DNA of 64,000 nt from Acidovorax sp. sif1233 (GTDB lineage Bacteria > Pseudomonadota > Gammaproteobacteria > Burkholderiales > Burkholderiaceae_C): NCBI RefSeq assembly GCF_019218755.1, contig NZ_JAHUWZ010000001.1, positions 806,001-870,000 of the forward strand, in the 5' to 3' direction. Below are positions 1 to 8,987 of this stretch, piece after piece (positions within the stretch are counted from its first letter, which is position 1; each line of letters opens with the position of its first letter). The notes under the pieces are model-generated. The model worked only from the letters and a program-made list of their open reading frames with translations, was not told where the DNA came from and made no database searches. The position numbers were made by a program, and so were the translations under genes.

Positions 1-1329
1 CGGCCGGGGCTGGCCGAGCGCCTGTGGGCCGATGGCGCCATCCCCCGGGACGAAGACCCGTGGCTGGCCTGCGCCGTGGGCGATGAGGCCCGGCTGCGCG
101 AGGCCATCGCGCAAGACCCGGGTTGGGTGCACCGCCCTGGCGGGCCCTTGCAGCTGCCGCCGCTGGTGGCCGTGGCGCATTCGAGCCTGGCGCGGCTGCA
201 GGCCTTTGCCGACCGCCTGCAGGCCTGCGTGGCGCTGCTGCTGGAGGCCGGGGCCGATGCGAACCAGTGCGTGGCCAACCGCTGGCCGCCCGCCTCGCTG
301 GCCGAGCCTGATGCATCGCACCCGCTGTCTGCGCTGTATGGCGCGGCCGGGCAGAACCAGCACGCGGGCATGGCGCGCCTGCTGCTGGACGCGGGCGCGG
401 ACCCCAACGATGGCGAATCGCTGTACCACGCGCTCGGAAGCCTGGACTGCACGCGGCTGCTGCTGGAGGCGGGCGCGCGGGTGCCGGGCACGAACGCGCT
501 GTGCCGCGTGCTCGACATGGACGACCTGCCCGCGCTGCAACTGCTGCTGGCGCATGGTGCGGACGCCAACGAGCAGCCTGCCGATGGCGCGGCGCCGGGC
601 GGTGCGGCGCCGCTGCTCTGGGCCATCCGGCGGCGGCGGTCGCTGGCCCATGTGCAGGCCCTGGTGGCGGCGGGCGCCGACCCGGCTGCCTGTGCCGCCG
701 ATGGCACGCCCGCGCACATCCAGGCGCTGCGCTACGGACTGCCCGGGGTGGCGGCCTTTCTGCGCGCGGCGGTGGGCGAGGGCGACGTGCCTGTCGACGA
801 GCGCTTCGTGGCCGCGTGTGCCCAGGCCGACGAGGCGCAAGCACGCACGCTGCTGGCCGCGCGGCCCGGGCTGGTGGACGCGCTGTCGCTGCCCCAGCAG
901 CGCCTGCTGCCCGAGCTGGCCGCCCAGGCGGACTGCGGCCATGCCGTGCGGCTCATGGTGCGCCTGGGCTGGCCCATCGACACCACAGGGGGCGACTGGG
1001 ACGGTACGGCGCTGCACCTGGCCATCTTTCGGGGCGACGCGGCGCTCACCCGCTTCCTGCTGGAGCACGGCGCGCGCTGGCAGGCCCGGCATGGCTTTGA
1101 GGACAACGCCTGCGGCGCGTTGTCGTGGGGCTCCATCAACACGCCCGAGCCCGATGGCGACTGGGCGGGCTGCGCGCAGGCGCTGCTGGACCATGGATTG
1201 CCACCCGCCGCGCCGGACCCCCAGGGCTCCGAGGCCGTGTGGCTGGACGGCCGCCCCATGCGGTTTTCTGACGAGGTGGCGGACTGCCTGCTGGGCGCCG
1301 CCGCGCCGCTGCCGCAAGCCCCGAAGTAG
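1..1329 (+). CDS. Ankyrin-repeat protein (5' end outside window)
   Basis: The protein is made of ankyrin-type repeats, seen as recurring LLLEAGADAN, LLLDAGADPN, LLLAHGADAN and LVAAGADP blocks, with a final FLLEHGAR unit near the C-terminus. Such repeats bind proteins and carry no catalytic residues. The reading frame is open to base 1 and already reads as a repeat (DPWLACAVGDEARLREAI). The GTG at 76 is therefore probably internal, and the real start lies upstream of the window. At least 442 codons are present. No signal peptide or membrane segment is visible in the part seen. A strong hairpin follows the stop codon. Partner and function are unknown. Confidence 0.85.
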   Translation, partial: RPGLAERLWADGAIPRDEDPWLACAVGDEARLREAIAQDPGWVHRPGGPLQLPPLVAVAHSSLARLQAFADRLQACVALLLEAGADANQCVANRWPPASLAEPDASHPLSALYGAAGQNQHAGMARLLLDAGADPNDGESLYHALGSLDCTRLLLEAGARVPGTNALCRVLDMDDLPALQLLLAHGADANEQPADGAAPGGAAPLLWAIRRRRSLAHVQALVAAGADPAACAADGTPAHIQALRYGLPGVAAFLRAAVGEGDVPVDERFVAACAQADEAQARTLLAARPGLVDALSLPQQRLLPELAAQADCGHAVRLMVRLGWPIDTTGGDWDGTALHLAIFRGDAALTRFLLEHGARWQARHGFEDNACGALSWGSINTPEPDGDWAGCAQALLDHGLPPAAPDPQGSEAVWLDGRPMRFSDEVADCLLGAAAPLPQAPK

Positions 1330-1346
1330 CGTGGCCGCGAAAAGAC

Positions 1347-1379
1347 CAACGCCCCGCGGCGGGATGTCGCGGGGCGTTG
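1347..1379. terminator. Hairpin between convergent genes
   Basis: Perfect 12-bp arms (CAACGCCCCGCG and CGCGGGGCGTTG) enclose a 9-nt loop between two convergent genes. There is no clear U-run, so it could act as a bidirectional 3' boundary or a weak terminator. Confidence 0.6.
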
Positions 1380-1406
1380 CGTAAGAGCGGGTAAATCAGT
1401 GAGCGG

Positions 1407-2675
1407 CTACACCACGCCCGAGGCCCGCAGCGCCGCGATGCGCGCCGCGTCCAGCCCCATTTCGGCGAGCACCTCGTCCGTGTGCTGGCCCAGTGCCGGC
1501 GGCGCGTTGCGCAGCACGGGCGGCGTGGCCGACAGGCGCAGCGGGCTGGCCACGCCGGTGATCTGCCGCACGTTGTCGGTGGCGGCCTCGCCGTCCTTCC
1601 AGCGCGGCAGCGTCACGGCCAAGCCGCGCGCCTGCACCTGCGCGTCGTCGAAGGCCTGGGCGATGGTGTTGATGGGGCCGCAGGGCACGGCCTTGTCTTC
1701 CAGCAGCGTGATCCAGTCGGCCGTGGTGCGCGTGCGCGTCACGGCCTCCATCGCAGGGATCAGGTCGGTGCGGTGCTGCACGCGCAGGGTGTTGGTGGCG
1801 TAGCGCGGGTCGGTCGCCCACTGGGGCTGGTTGGCGGCGGCGCAAAAGCGCTGGAACTGCCCGTCGTTGCCGATGGCCAGCAGCATGTTGCCGTCCTGCG
1901 TGGGGAAGTCCTGGTAGGGCGCGAGGCTGGGGTGGCTGTTGCCCATGCGGCCGGGCGCCTTGCCGGTGGCAAGGAAGCCCGAGGCCTGGTTGGCCAGCAC
2001 GGCCATGCCCACGTCCAGCAGTGCCATGTCGATGTGCTGGCCCTGGCCCGTGCCAGTGGCCGCGTTGTCGCGCACATGCAGCGCGGCCAGGATGGCGTTG
2101 CTGGCGTACAGGCCGGTGAACAGGTCGATCACCGCCACGCCCACGCGCATCGGGCCGCCGCCGGGCTGGCTGTCGGCCTGGCCGGTGATGCTCATCAGGC
2201 CCGTCATGGCCTGCACCATCAGGTCGTAGCCCGCGCGCTCGGCGTAGGGCCCGTCTTGGCCGAAGCCGGTGACGGAGCAGTAGATGAGGCGCGGGTTCAG
2301 CGCGCGCAGGCTCTCGTGGTCCAGGCCGTATTGCTTCAGGCCGCCGACCTTGAAGTTCTCCACCACGATGTCCGCCTCTTGTGCCATCTGCTTGATGAGC
2401 GCCTGGCCCTCGGGGGAGGCCATGTCGATGGTGACCGAGCGCTTGTTGCGGTTGCAGGCGGTGTAGTAGCTGGCCTGGTCCGTGTCGTTGCCCTCGGCGT
2501 CTTTCAAAAAGGGCGGGCCCCACTGGCGCGTGTCGTCGCCCACGCCGGGGCGCTCCACCTTCACCACGTCCGCCCCCAGGTCGGCCAGCACCTGCGTGCA
2601 CCAGGGGCCCGCGAGCACGCGGGAGAGGTCGAGCACCTTGATGCCTGCGAGGGCGCCTGCGTTGGATGTGGTCAT
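1407..2675 (-). CDS. CaiB/BaiF family (class III) CoA-transferase
   Basis: A 422-residue class III CoA-transferase, a family that moves CoA between carboxylic acids. The N-terminus (LAGIKVLDLSRVLAGPWCTQ) and the GYDLMVQAMTGL segment, with the likely catalytic Asp near residue 151, are family hallmarks. The start at MTTSNAG was chosen because conservation begins a few residues later; an upstream extension to 2786 would translate a dispersed repeat. It lies just downstream of gcdH on the same strand. This suggests, by inference, a role in activating glutarate or a related dicarboxylate with succinyl-CoA. Substrate specificity cannot be read from the sequence. Confidence 0.88.
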   Translation of the reverse strand: MTTSNAGALAGIKVLDLSRVLAGPWCTQVLADLGADVVKVERPGVGDDTRQWGPPFLKDAEGNDTDQASYYTACNRNKRSVTIDMASPEGQALIKQMAQEADIVVENFKVGGLKQYGLDHESLRALNPRLIYCSVTGFGQDGPYAERAGYDLMVQAMTGLMSITGQADSQPGGGPMRVGVAVIDLFTGLYASNAILAALHVRDNAATGTGQGQHIDMALLDVGMAVLANQASGFLATGKAPGRMGNSHPSLAPYQDFPTQDGNMLLAIGNDGQFQRFCAAANQPQWATDPRYATNTLRVQHRTDLIPAMEAVTRTRTTADWITLLEDKAVPCGPINTIAQAFDDAQVQARGLAVTLPRWKDGEAATDNVRQITGVASPLRLSATPPVLRNAPPALGQHTDEVLAEMGLDAARIAALRASGVV

Positions 2676-2693
2676 GGTAGTGATTGCTATAAC

Positions 2694-2749
2694 TTGAATA
2701 GCTGCTTGCGCTTGTTCAGTAAGCGCTCGAGGCCAAAATCGTATTGAAT
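2694..2749 (+). repeat. Dispersed TAGCTGC/GCGCTT repeat, copy A
   Basis: AATAGCTGCTTGCGCTTG, then AAGCGC and a GGCC-AAAAT tail. It is one of nine related elements in this window and lies in the gap between gcdH and the CoA-transferase gene. Confidence 0.75.
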
Positions 2750-2776
2750 GGGCGTGGGAGGCGCGGCGCGCGTGTC

Positions 2777-2852
2777 TCCAGGCCACCGGCGTCGTCCCCC
2801 TTCCCCGCGAAGCCGAGAAAAGGGGGAAGGCGCGCGGCGCCTCCGCGGGATG
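2777..2852. repeat. Stop-codon-abutting repeat, copy 1
   Basis: A GTCCCCCTTCCC ... GGGGGAAGGCGC inverted repeat followed by a GCG-rich tail. It ends directly against the gcdH stop codon. Four related copies occur in the same position relative to other leftward genes (25660, 26425, 28793 and 41347). Confidence 0.65.
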
Positions 2853-4058
2853 TCAGCTGAACGCCGCGATGCCGGTCTGCGCACGGCCCAGGATGAGCGC
2901 GTGCACGTCGTGCGTGCCCTCATAGGTGTTCACCACCTCCAGGTTCACCAGGTGGCGGGCCACGCCGAACTCGTCGCTGATGCCGTTGCCGCCCATCATG
3001 TCGCGCGCCAGGCGGGCGATGTCCAGGGCCTTGCCGCAGCTGTTGCGCTTGATGATGGAGGTGCCTTCCACGCTGGCGGTGCCCGCGTCCTTCATGCGGC
3101 CGAACTGCAGGCAGGCCTGCAGGCCGATGGCGATCTCGGTCTGCATGTCGGCCAGCTTCTTCTGGATGAGCTGGTTGGCGGCCAGGGGGCGGCCGAACTG
3201 CTTGCGGTCCAGTGTGTACTGGCGGGCGGTGTGCCAGCAGAACTCGGCCGCGCCCAGCGCGCCCCAGGCGATGCCGTAGCGCGCGCTGTTCAGGCAGGTG
3301 AAGGGGCCCTTCAGGCCCTGCACTTCAGGAAACGCGTTTTCTTCCGGCACGAACACGTCGTCCATCACGATCTCGCCGGTGATGGAGGCGCGCAGGCCCA
3401 CCTTGCCGTGGATGGCGGGGGCCGTCAGGCCCTTCATGCCCTTTTCCAGCACGAAGCCACGGATGGGGCCCACAACATCCTTGCCATCGCCGCCTTTGAT
3501 GACTTCCTTGGCCCAGACCACGAACACGTCGGCCACGGGGCTGTTGGTGATCCACATCTTGCTGCCCTTGAGCTTGTAGCCGCCATCGACCTTGTAGGCG
3601 CGCGTGGCCATGCTGCCGGGGTCGGAGCCGTGGTCGGGCTCGGTCAGGCCGAAGCAGCCGATCCACTCGCCCGTGGCGAGCTTGGGCAGGTACTTTTGCT
3701 TCTGCGCTTCGGTGCCGAACTCATGAATGGGCACCATCACCAGCGACGACTGCACGCTGGCCATCGAGCGGTAGCCCGAATCCACGCGTTCGACTTCGCG
3801 GGCGATCAGGCCATAGGCCACGTAGCTCAGGCCGGGGCCGCCGTACTGCTCGGGGATGGTGGGGCCCAGGAGGCCCACTTCGCCCATCTCGCGGAAGATG
3901 CTCACGTCCATCTTCTCGTGGCGGAAGGCATCCAGCACGCGCGGGGCCAGCTTGTCCTGGCAGTAGGCGGCAGCCGCGTCGCGGATGGCGCGCTCGTCGT
4001 CGGTCAGTTGCTGGCTCAGGAGGAAAGGGTCATCCCATTGAAAAGCGGCGTGGGCCAT
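2853..4058 (-). CDS. gcdH: Glutaryl-CoA dehydrogenase
   Basis: A 401-residue FAD-dependent acyl-CoA dehydrogenase that oxidatively decarboxylates glutaryl-CoA to crotonyl-CoA in lysine and tryptophan degradation. The family patterns [16 protein letters not shown] and [19 protein letters not shown] are present. [20 protein letters not shown] carries the predicted catalytic Glu near residue 380 and is typical of GcdH. Length matches the family. It is transcribed with the downstream CoA-transferase gene and is divergent from a LysR regulator, the usual gcdH arrangement in proteobacteria. Electrons would go to an electron-transfer flavoprotein encoded elsewhere. Confidence 0.95.
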   Translation of the reverse strand: MAHAAFQWDDPFLLSQQLTDDERAIRDAAAAYCQDKLAPRVLDAFRHEKMDVSIFREMGEVGLLGPTIPEQYGGPGLSYVAYGLIAREVERVDSGYRSMASVQSSLVMVPIHEFGTEAQKQKYLPKLATGEWIGCFGLTEPDHGSDPGSMATRAYKVDGGYKLKGSKMWITNSPVADVFVVWAKEVIKGGDGKDVVGPIRGFVLEKGMKGLTAPAIHGKVGLRASITGEIVMDDVFVPEENAFPEVQGLKGPFTCLNSARYGIAWGALGAAEFCWHTARQYTLDRKQFGRPLAANQLIQKKLADMQTEIAIGLQACLQFGRMKDAGTASVEGTSIIKRNSCGKALDIARLARDMMGGNGISDEFGVARHLVNLEVVNTYEGTHDVHALILGRAQTGIAAFS

Positions 4059-4162
4059 GTGCGTGTCTCCAGGTGGAAAAAAAAGAGTGGCAACAAAGGT
4101 GTTCTGGGGCAGATCGTAGGCCGCGTGCCAGCACGCCGCAAGCGAGTTCTTTTCATTCAGAT

Positions 4163-4181
4163 ATGCATAACTGGAATGTAT
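4163..4181. promoter_or_regulatory. Candidate LysR-type operator in the gcdH/lysR divergent region
   Basis: ATGCAT and ATGTAT half-sites flank 7 nt in an AT-rich patch between the divergent genes, the usual place for a LysR-family binding site. Only geometry and position support it. Confidence 0.35.
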
Positions 4182-4240
4182 GAAATACTTTGAGCTAGAG
4201 ATCAGATGCTTAGCCGGACCCTTAAAAGTTCATTTTCATC

Positions 4241-5173
4241 ATGCGCCGCAATATCCCATCGACCCAGGCACTGGCCTGTTTTGAAGTCGCCGCCCGGCAC
4301 GAGAGCTACACCCGCGCCGCGCAGGAACTCTCGCTCACGCAAAGCGCCGTCTCGCGCCAGATCCAGGCGCTGGAGGAGTTTCTGGGCGTGCAGCTGTTTC
4401 GCCGCACGCGCCACGGCGTGGTGCTCACGCCCGCCGGCGCGCACTACGGCCGCCAGGTGGCGCGCTGGCTGCAGGGCCTGGAGCGCGACACGCTCGACGT
4501 GATGGCCCACCAGGGCGAGGGCGGCACGCTGTCGCTGGCGGCGGTGCCCACGTTCGCCACGCGCTGGCTCATTCCGCGCCTGCCGCAGCTGGCCCAGCTG
4601 CACCCCGACATCGTGGTGCACATCGAGACGCGGACGCGCCCTTTTCTGTTCGCCGACACCACCTTTGACGCGGCCCTGTACGCCGGCACCCCGGAGCAGG
4701 TGGCCAACTGGCCCGGCGTGCAGGCGCAACTGCTGATGCACGAGGATGTGCTGCCCGTGTGTTGCCCGCGCCTGCTCGAATCCGCCGCGCCGCGCGCGCG
4801 CGGGCGCGCCCACCAGCCCGTGGCCGCCGATGCGCTGGCCCGGCTGCCCCTGCTGCAGCAGAGCACGCGCCCCTACGGCTGGCGCCAGTGGTTCGACGCC
4901 ATGGGGGTGGACGCACCCCATGCGCTGGACGGGCCGCGCTACGAGCTGTTCTCCATGCTCGCCGTGGCGGCCACGCATGGGCTGGGCGTGGCGCTGATTC
5001 CGCCCTTGCTGATCGAGGCCGAGCTGGCCAGCGGCGAACTGGTGGTGGCCTGCGCGCGGCCCCTGCGGGGGGAGCGGGGCTACTACCTCGTCAGCCCCGC
5101 GCAGGCGCAGCCGCCCGTGCTGGCGGTGTTCTCGAAATGGCTTCAAGACACTGCGCGGGCTGCGGCAGAGTAG
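4241..5173 (+). CDS. LysR-family regulator, GcvA/GcdR type
   Basis: A 310-residue LysR-type regulator. Residues about 5-65 form the winged helix-turn-helix (ALACFEVAARHESYTRAA..LSLTQSAVSRQIQALE), and the rest is the periplasmic-binding-like effector domain (LSLAAVPTFATRWLIPRL). Divergent orientation from gcdH makes it the probable local regulator, with glutarate or glutaryl-CoA as a plausible inducer by analogy with GcdR. That ligand is inference. Confidence 0.9.
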   Translation: MRRNIPSTQALACFEVAARHESYTRAAQELSLTQSAVSRQIQALEEFLGVQLFRRTRHGVVLTPAGAHYGRQVARWLQGLERDTLDVMAHQGEGGTLSLAAVPTFATRWLIPRLPQLAQLHPDIVVHIETRTRPFLFADTTFDAALYAGTPEQVANWPGVQAQLLMHEDVLPVCCPRLLESAAPRARGRAHQPVAADALARLPLLQQSTRPYGWRQWFDAMGVDAPHALDGPRYELFSMLAVAATHGLGVALIPPLLIEAELASGELVVACARPLRGERGYYLVSPAQAQPPVLAVFSKWLQDTARAAAE

Positions 5174-5347
5174 GGCGCTTGCCGGCTTGCGCCCCGCGGC
5201 GGACAGGGCTACGCTGGTGGCACTCGCTGCAGGCGGCGGGAAGAAGATGGACGGAACGTATGTGGTGTGCAAGGGTCACACCCAGCGGGCGGCCCGGCGG
5301 GCCGTACCAGGCACCTCATACCTTTACTATTTCATCAAGGAGCCGTT

Positions 5348-5569
5348 ATGTCATTGAACGCAACCTACCATGCCCCCCATTTCGAGCCCACGGTGGACGA
5401 ACTCGCCACGCTGAAGCACCTGGAGATGGAGAACATCAGCGTGGTTTCAGCGCTGAAGGAGCATATGTCCGGACGGTTGTACGAACACGGCTTCATCACC
5501 AAGAATGCGTCGGGCCAGCTGACCATCACCGACACCGGCCGCCACCTGGTGCGCAGGCAGAACAACTGA
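5348..5569 (+). CDS. Small hypothetical protein (73 aa)
   Basis: Not recognised by family. The ATG at 5348 is chosen because AAGGAG lies 6 nt upstream; a longer frame from 5267 lacks such a site. The product is soluble, and its second half (LKEHMSGRLYEHGFITKN..GQLTITDTGRHLVRR) resembles the recognition helix and wing of a winged-helix fold, ending in a basic tail. A DNA-binding or modulator role is only a guess. It stands alone, convergent with the Bug receptor gene. Confidence 0.7.
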   Translation: MSLNATYHAPHFEPTVDELATLKHLEMENISVVSALKEHMSGRLYEHGFITKNASGQLTITDTGRHLVRRQNN

Positions 5570-5720
5570 GCTGATTTTCCCGGGTAGCGTTCCCGGCGGC
5601 CTGGGCCTGCCGGTGGTGGCCGGGCCCGTCCAAGGCGTGGCGCGGGGCCGCGTTCGCCAGCGCAACCGTCCTCATCGGCCCGTGCGGCCGCCCTGCGCGG
5701 GTGCTTTGGCGGCTGCGCGC

Positions 5721-6689
5721 TTACTCCGCCTTGGCGCCGGCCGCCTTGATGACGGGATCCCAGCGCCTGATCTCGGCAGCCGTCTGCTGGCGCAGCGCCT
5801 CGGGCTTGAGCCGGTCGCCCTGCGGGATGATGACCCCCATGTCGGTGAAGCGCTTGACCAGGCCGGCATCGGCCAGTGCCCCGCGCACCGCCTTGTTCAG
5901 GCGTTCGACGACGGCGAGTGGTGTGCCCTTGGGCGCGTACACGCCGTGCCATACGGCCAGCTCGAAGCCCGGCAGCCCGGACTCGGCAAAGGTCGGCACC
6001 TCCGGCATCGTCGGGATGCGCTCCCTGGTCGCCATGGCGTAGGCCTTGAGGGCGCCGGACTGCAGGTGTGGCCCGGTGGCCACGGGCTGGTCGCAGATCA
6101 GGTCCACGTTGCCCGCCACCAGGTCCTGCAGCGCCGGGCCGGTGCCGCGGTAGGGCACCATCGTCACGGTGGTGCCGGCCGTCTGGTTGAACAGCATCGC
6201 GCACAGGTGCGATGTGGCGCCGACGCCCGCGTGCGAGAACTTCACCTCGCCCGGCCTGGCCTTCATGTGCTGGATCAGCTCGGCCACGGTCGCGGGCGCG
6301 AAATTCTTGTAGCGCACCAGGATCATGGGCACCTCGCCGGCCAGGGCGATGGGCTCCAGGTCCTTGTTCACGTCGAAGGCCAGCTTGCTGTACAGCGCCG
6401 GGGCCGTGGCGATGCCCATGTTGTGCAGCAGGACGGTGTGCCCGTCATTGGGCGCGCGCACCACCTTGGCGGTGCCGATGGTGCCGCCGGCTCCGCCCGC
6501 GCTGTCCACGATCACCGGCTGGCCCAGGTCGCGCGCCATGGCCTCGGCCAGCACGCGGGCCAGCACGTCGGTGGAGCCCCCGGCCGCATAGGGCACCACG
6601 ATGGTCACGGGCTTGGTGGGAAAGGCGGCCACCGCCGTCGAGGCCAGGGCCAGCGCGGCCGCGAGCAGGGTCTTTGTCTGGTTGCGCAT
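5721..6689 (-). CDS. Bug/TctC-family tripartite tricarboxylate receptor
   Basis: A 322-residue periplasmic solute receptor. The signal peptide covers about residues 1-22 (LAAALALASTAVAAFP). The mature part has the family pattern FPTKPVTIVVPYAAGGSTDVLAR and the GxxGTIG region that binds the ligand carboxylate. Bug receptors are abundant in Comamonadaceae and often lack local TctAB partners, as here. It ends a leftward cluster after an oxidoreductase and a PcaC-like gene, so the ligand is probably the organic acid those enzymes handle; the ligand itself is unknown. The start at 6689 directly precedes the basic n-region. Confidence 0.9.
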   Translation of the reverse strand: MRNQTKTLLAAALALASTAVAAFPTKPVTIVVPYAAGGSTDVLARVLAEAMARDLGQPVIVDSAGGAGGTIGTAKVVRAPNDGHTVLLHNMGIATAPALYSKLAFDVNKDLEPIALAGEVPMILVRYKNFAPATVAELIQHMKARPGEVKFSHAGVGATSHLCAMLFNQTAGTTVTMVPYRGTGPALQDLVAGNVDLICDQPVATGPHLQSGALKAYAMATRERIPTMPEVPTFAESGLPGFELAVWHGVYAPKGTPLAVVERLNKAVRGALADAGLVKRFTDMGVIIPQGDRLKPEALRQQTAAEIRRWDPVIKAAGAKAE

Positions 6690-6803
6690 TGTCTTGTCTC
6701 CGGAAAGGGTGAGAGCAGCCAAGGCCCGGCCTGCCAGGCGGTGGCACTTGCTTGTTTGTTTGCTGGCTTGCGGCGGGCGCCCTGCCAGGCGCCCGGGGGA
6801 CGG

Positions 6804-7667
6804 TCAGGGCTTGCCGACGAACCGGTACAGCTCGGTGTGGTCGGCCCTGGGGCCCAGCGCGGCGCTGGCATCGACCGTCATGGCGTACACCTTCTGGGCC
6901 AGGTCCATCGGCACCTGCAGGGAGCGGCCAAGCCCGGCCGCGATGCCCACGTCCTTGGCCTGCAGCGCCAGCGAGAATCCCGAGTTGAAAGCCTGGTTCA
7001 GCATGAACTGGTGGGCCTTGTTTTCGGTCGTGTTGTTCTTGCCGGTCGATGCGTTGATCACATCCACGATGGTGGCCGCATCGATGCCGAAGGCCGCGCC
7101 CACGTGGATGGCCTCGGCCGTGGCGATCAGCGCGGCGGCGGACACGTAGTTGTTCAGCGCCTTGAGTGCGTGGCCCGCGCCCACGGGGCCCACGTAGCTG
7201 ATGGCTTTGCCCATCACTTCGAGCACCGGCCGTTGCCGGGCGAAATCTTCGGGGTCACCGCCCACCATGATGGCCAGCGTGCCATTGACGGCCTTCTTCA
7301 CGCCGCCGGAGACGGGTGCGTCGATCAGCGCGATCCCCGTGCCGCGCAGCGAGGCTGCGAGGGCCCGCGTGCGGATCGGGTCGGCGGAGCTCATCTCGAC
7401 GACGCAGGCCCCGGCCCGCAGGTGGGGTGCCAGGTCGGCCACCACCGCGTCCACGATGTCGGAATTGGGCAGCATGGTGATGACCACGTCGCACCCTGCG
7501 TACGCGGCATTGTCGGTGGCCACCACGGCACCGGCATGCGACGCGGCGAACTGCGCCTCGGCTTCAGGATGGGCGTCCTTCACCACGAGCGGGTGGCCTG
7601 CGGCGTGCAGCAGGTGGGCCATGGGCTGGCCCATCATGCCCAGGCCGATGAATGCGATGCGGCTCAT
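6804..7667 (-). CDS. NAD(P)-dependent 3-hydroxyisobutyrate dehydrogenase family enzyme
   Basis: A 287-residue beta-hydroxyacid dehydrogenase. The N-terminal nucleotide-binding motif is FIGLGMMGQPMA, the substrate-binding DAPVSGGVKKA segment is present, and GAGHALKALNN supplies the catalytic Lys and Asn. These place it with 3-hydroxyisobutyrate dehydrogenases and 2-hydroxy-3-oxopropionate reductases. The exact substrate is undetermined. It lies 14 bp downstream of the PcaC-like gene, so the two are probably cotranscribed. Confidence 0.88.
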   Translation of the reverse strand: MSRIAFIGLGMMGQPMAHLLHAAGHPLVVKDAHPEAEAQFAASHAGAVVATDNAAYAGCDVVITMLPNSDIVDAVVADLAPHLRAGACVVEMSSADPIRTRALAASLRGTGIALIDAPVSGGVKKAVNGTLAIMVGGDPEDFARQRPVLEVMGKAISYVGPVGAGHALKALNNYVSAAALIATAEAIHVGAAFGIDAATIVDVINASTGKNNTTENKAHQFMLNQAFNSGFSLALQAKDVGIAAGLGRSLQVPMDLAQKVYAMTVDASAALGPRADHTELYRFVGKP

Positions 7668-7681
7668 CGTCGCGCCCCTGC

Positions 7682-8080
7682 TCAGAGGTCCATCTCTTTG
7701 AACACTTCCGACGCCACGCGGAACGAATCGATCGCCGCCGGCACGCCGCAGTAGATGGCCGTCTGCAGGAAGACTTCCTTCACCTCGTCCTTGGTCAGGC
7801 CGTTGTGGATGGCGCCGCGCACGTGCAGCTTGAGCTCGTGCGGGCGGTTGAGCGCCGTGATCATCGCCAGGTTGAGGAAAGAGCGGGTCTTGCGGTCGAG
7901 GCCCGGGCGGTTCCACACATCGCCCCAGCAGTACTGGGTGACGAGTTCCTGCATGTCGATGTTGAAGTCGGTCGCGTTCTTGATCGAGGCATCGACGTAT
8001 TCTGCGCCCAGCACTTCGCGGCGGGTGGACAGGCCCTGGTCGAAGAGGGCGGGGTTCTTGGGGGCGTAGGGGCGGGTCAT
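7682..8080 (-). CDS. Carboxymuconolactone decarboxylase family protein (PcaC-like)
   Basis: A 132-residue, single-domain member of the carboxymuconolactone decarboxylase/AhpD superfamily. WGDVWNRPGLDRKTRSFLNLAM and LHVRGAIHNGLTKDEVKEV match the PcaC core, and the length matches PcaC (about 130 aa). The start has AGGAG a few bases upstream. No other beta-ketoadipate genes are nearby, so it may act on a different gamma-lactone or have another role. It is the first gene of the leftward cluster facing the GntR regulator. Confidence 0.88.
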   Translation of the reverse strand: MTRPYAPKNPALFDQGLSTRREVLGAEYVDASIKNATDFNIDMQELVTQYCWGDVWNRPGLDRKTRSFLNLAMITALNRPHELKLHVRGAIHNGLTKDEVKEVFLQTAIYCGVPAAIDSFRVASEVFKEMDL

Positions 8081-8172
8081 GGAAGGCTCCTGGGGTGGCA
8101 AGGGATCAATAGATAGATAGAGAGAGGGGGGGAGAAGGCCGGCAACGCGGCGTTGCAGTGGATGAATTTTAT

Positions 8173-8193
8173 TATGATTGTCAGACAATCATA
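8173..8193. promoter_or_regulatory. Perfect operator palindrome for the GntR/FCD regulator
   Basis: TATGATTGTC and GACAATCATA form perfect 10-bp arms around a single A, in the divergent region between the PcaC-like gene and the FCD regulator. FCD-type GntR proteins typically bind short palindromes like this one. Confidence 0.7.
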
Positions 8194-8227
8194 CATATGG
8201 AAAATGTGGATTGACGAATGATTCGTA

Positions 8228-8244
8228 TGTTTGTATGACAATCA
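8228..8244. promoter_or_regulatory. Second, imperfect operator copy
   Basis: TGTTTGTA-T-GACAATCA repeats the right half of the upstream palindrome exactly and the left half in 6 of 8 positions. The two centres are 53 bp apart, about five helical turns. Confidence 0.55.
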
Positions 8245-8273
8245 GCGTGTATGAAACCCATTAGGATGGCGCC

Positions 8274-8963
8274 ATGAACCAGATGCTGCTGCGAGTCCCC
8301 CGCGAAGAGACCTCCCTGCGCCAGCGTGCTACCCAGACGCTGCGCCAGGCCATCCTCGACGGCCACTTCACGCCGGGACAAAAGTTGTCGGAGCGCGAGC
8401 TCTGCGAAAGCCTGGACGTGAGCCGATCCTGCGTGCGCGAGTCGCTGCAGCACCTGCAGGCCGAGGGGCTGATCACCATCATTCCGCACCGGGGCCCCGA
8501 GGTCACCACCATTTCACCCAAGGAGGTGCGCGACATCTACGAAGTGCGCGCGCACCTCGAAAGCCTGGCGGGCCGGGGCTTTGCGCTCAATGCCTCCAAG
8601 GACCAGGTGCGGGCGCTGCGCGCCAAGCTCACCGAGCTGTCACAGCCCGAGATCACGCAGGACCGCGCCTTGATGCTCAACGTCAAGAATCAGTTCTACG
8701 ACATCCTCATCGCGGGCTGCGGCAACCTGGTGGCCGGGCAATTGCTGCAGCAGCTCAACAACCGCGTGACGGTGCTGCGCCGCATCTCCATGGCCCAGCC
8801 TGGGCGGTTTCCGCACACGCTGGTGGAGCTCGACGCCATCGTGGCGGCCATTGAGCAGAGCGACGGGGAGACGGCGGCGCGCCTGTGCGAGGAGCACGTG
8901 CGCAAGGCGGCCGCCAACGTGCTGCAGAGCATGCAGCCGGCGGCGGCGAAACTGCAGGCCTGA
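8274..8963 (+). CDS. GntR-family regulator, FCD subfamily
   Basis: A 229-residue regulator. The N-terminal winged helix spans residues 10-75 (LRQAILDGHFTPGQKLSERELCESLDVSRSCVRESLQHLQAEGLI). The C-terminal helical FCD effector domain (IYEVRAHLES..., with a metal-coordinating pattern ending AARLCEEHV) follows. It is divergent from the Bug/dehydrogenase/PcaC-like cluster with two operator-like sites between, so it probably controls that cluster and itself. The effector is probably an organic acid, by family precedent. Confidence 0.92.
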   Translation: MNQMLLRVPREETSLRQRATQTLRQAILDGHFTPGQKLSERELCESLDVSRSCVRESLQHLQAEGLITIIPHRGPEVTTISPKEVRDIYEVRAHLESLAGRGFALNASKDQVRALRAKLTELSQPEITQDRALMLNVKNQFYDILIAGCGNLVAGQLLQQLNNRVTVLRRISMAQPGRFPHTLVELDAIVAAIEQSDGETAARLCEEHVRKAAANVLQSMQPAAAKLQA

Positions 8964-8987
8964 CTGCGTGCGGGCCTTGCAGGGTGA

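Noticed and set aside
5613-7754. Rightward open frame across the Bug and dehydrogenase genes
   Set aside because: The leftward genes have signal peptide, cofactor and catalytic motifs; this frame has none.
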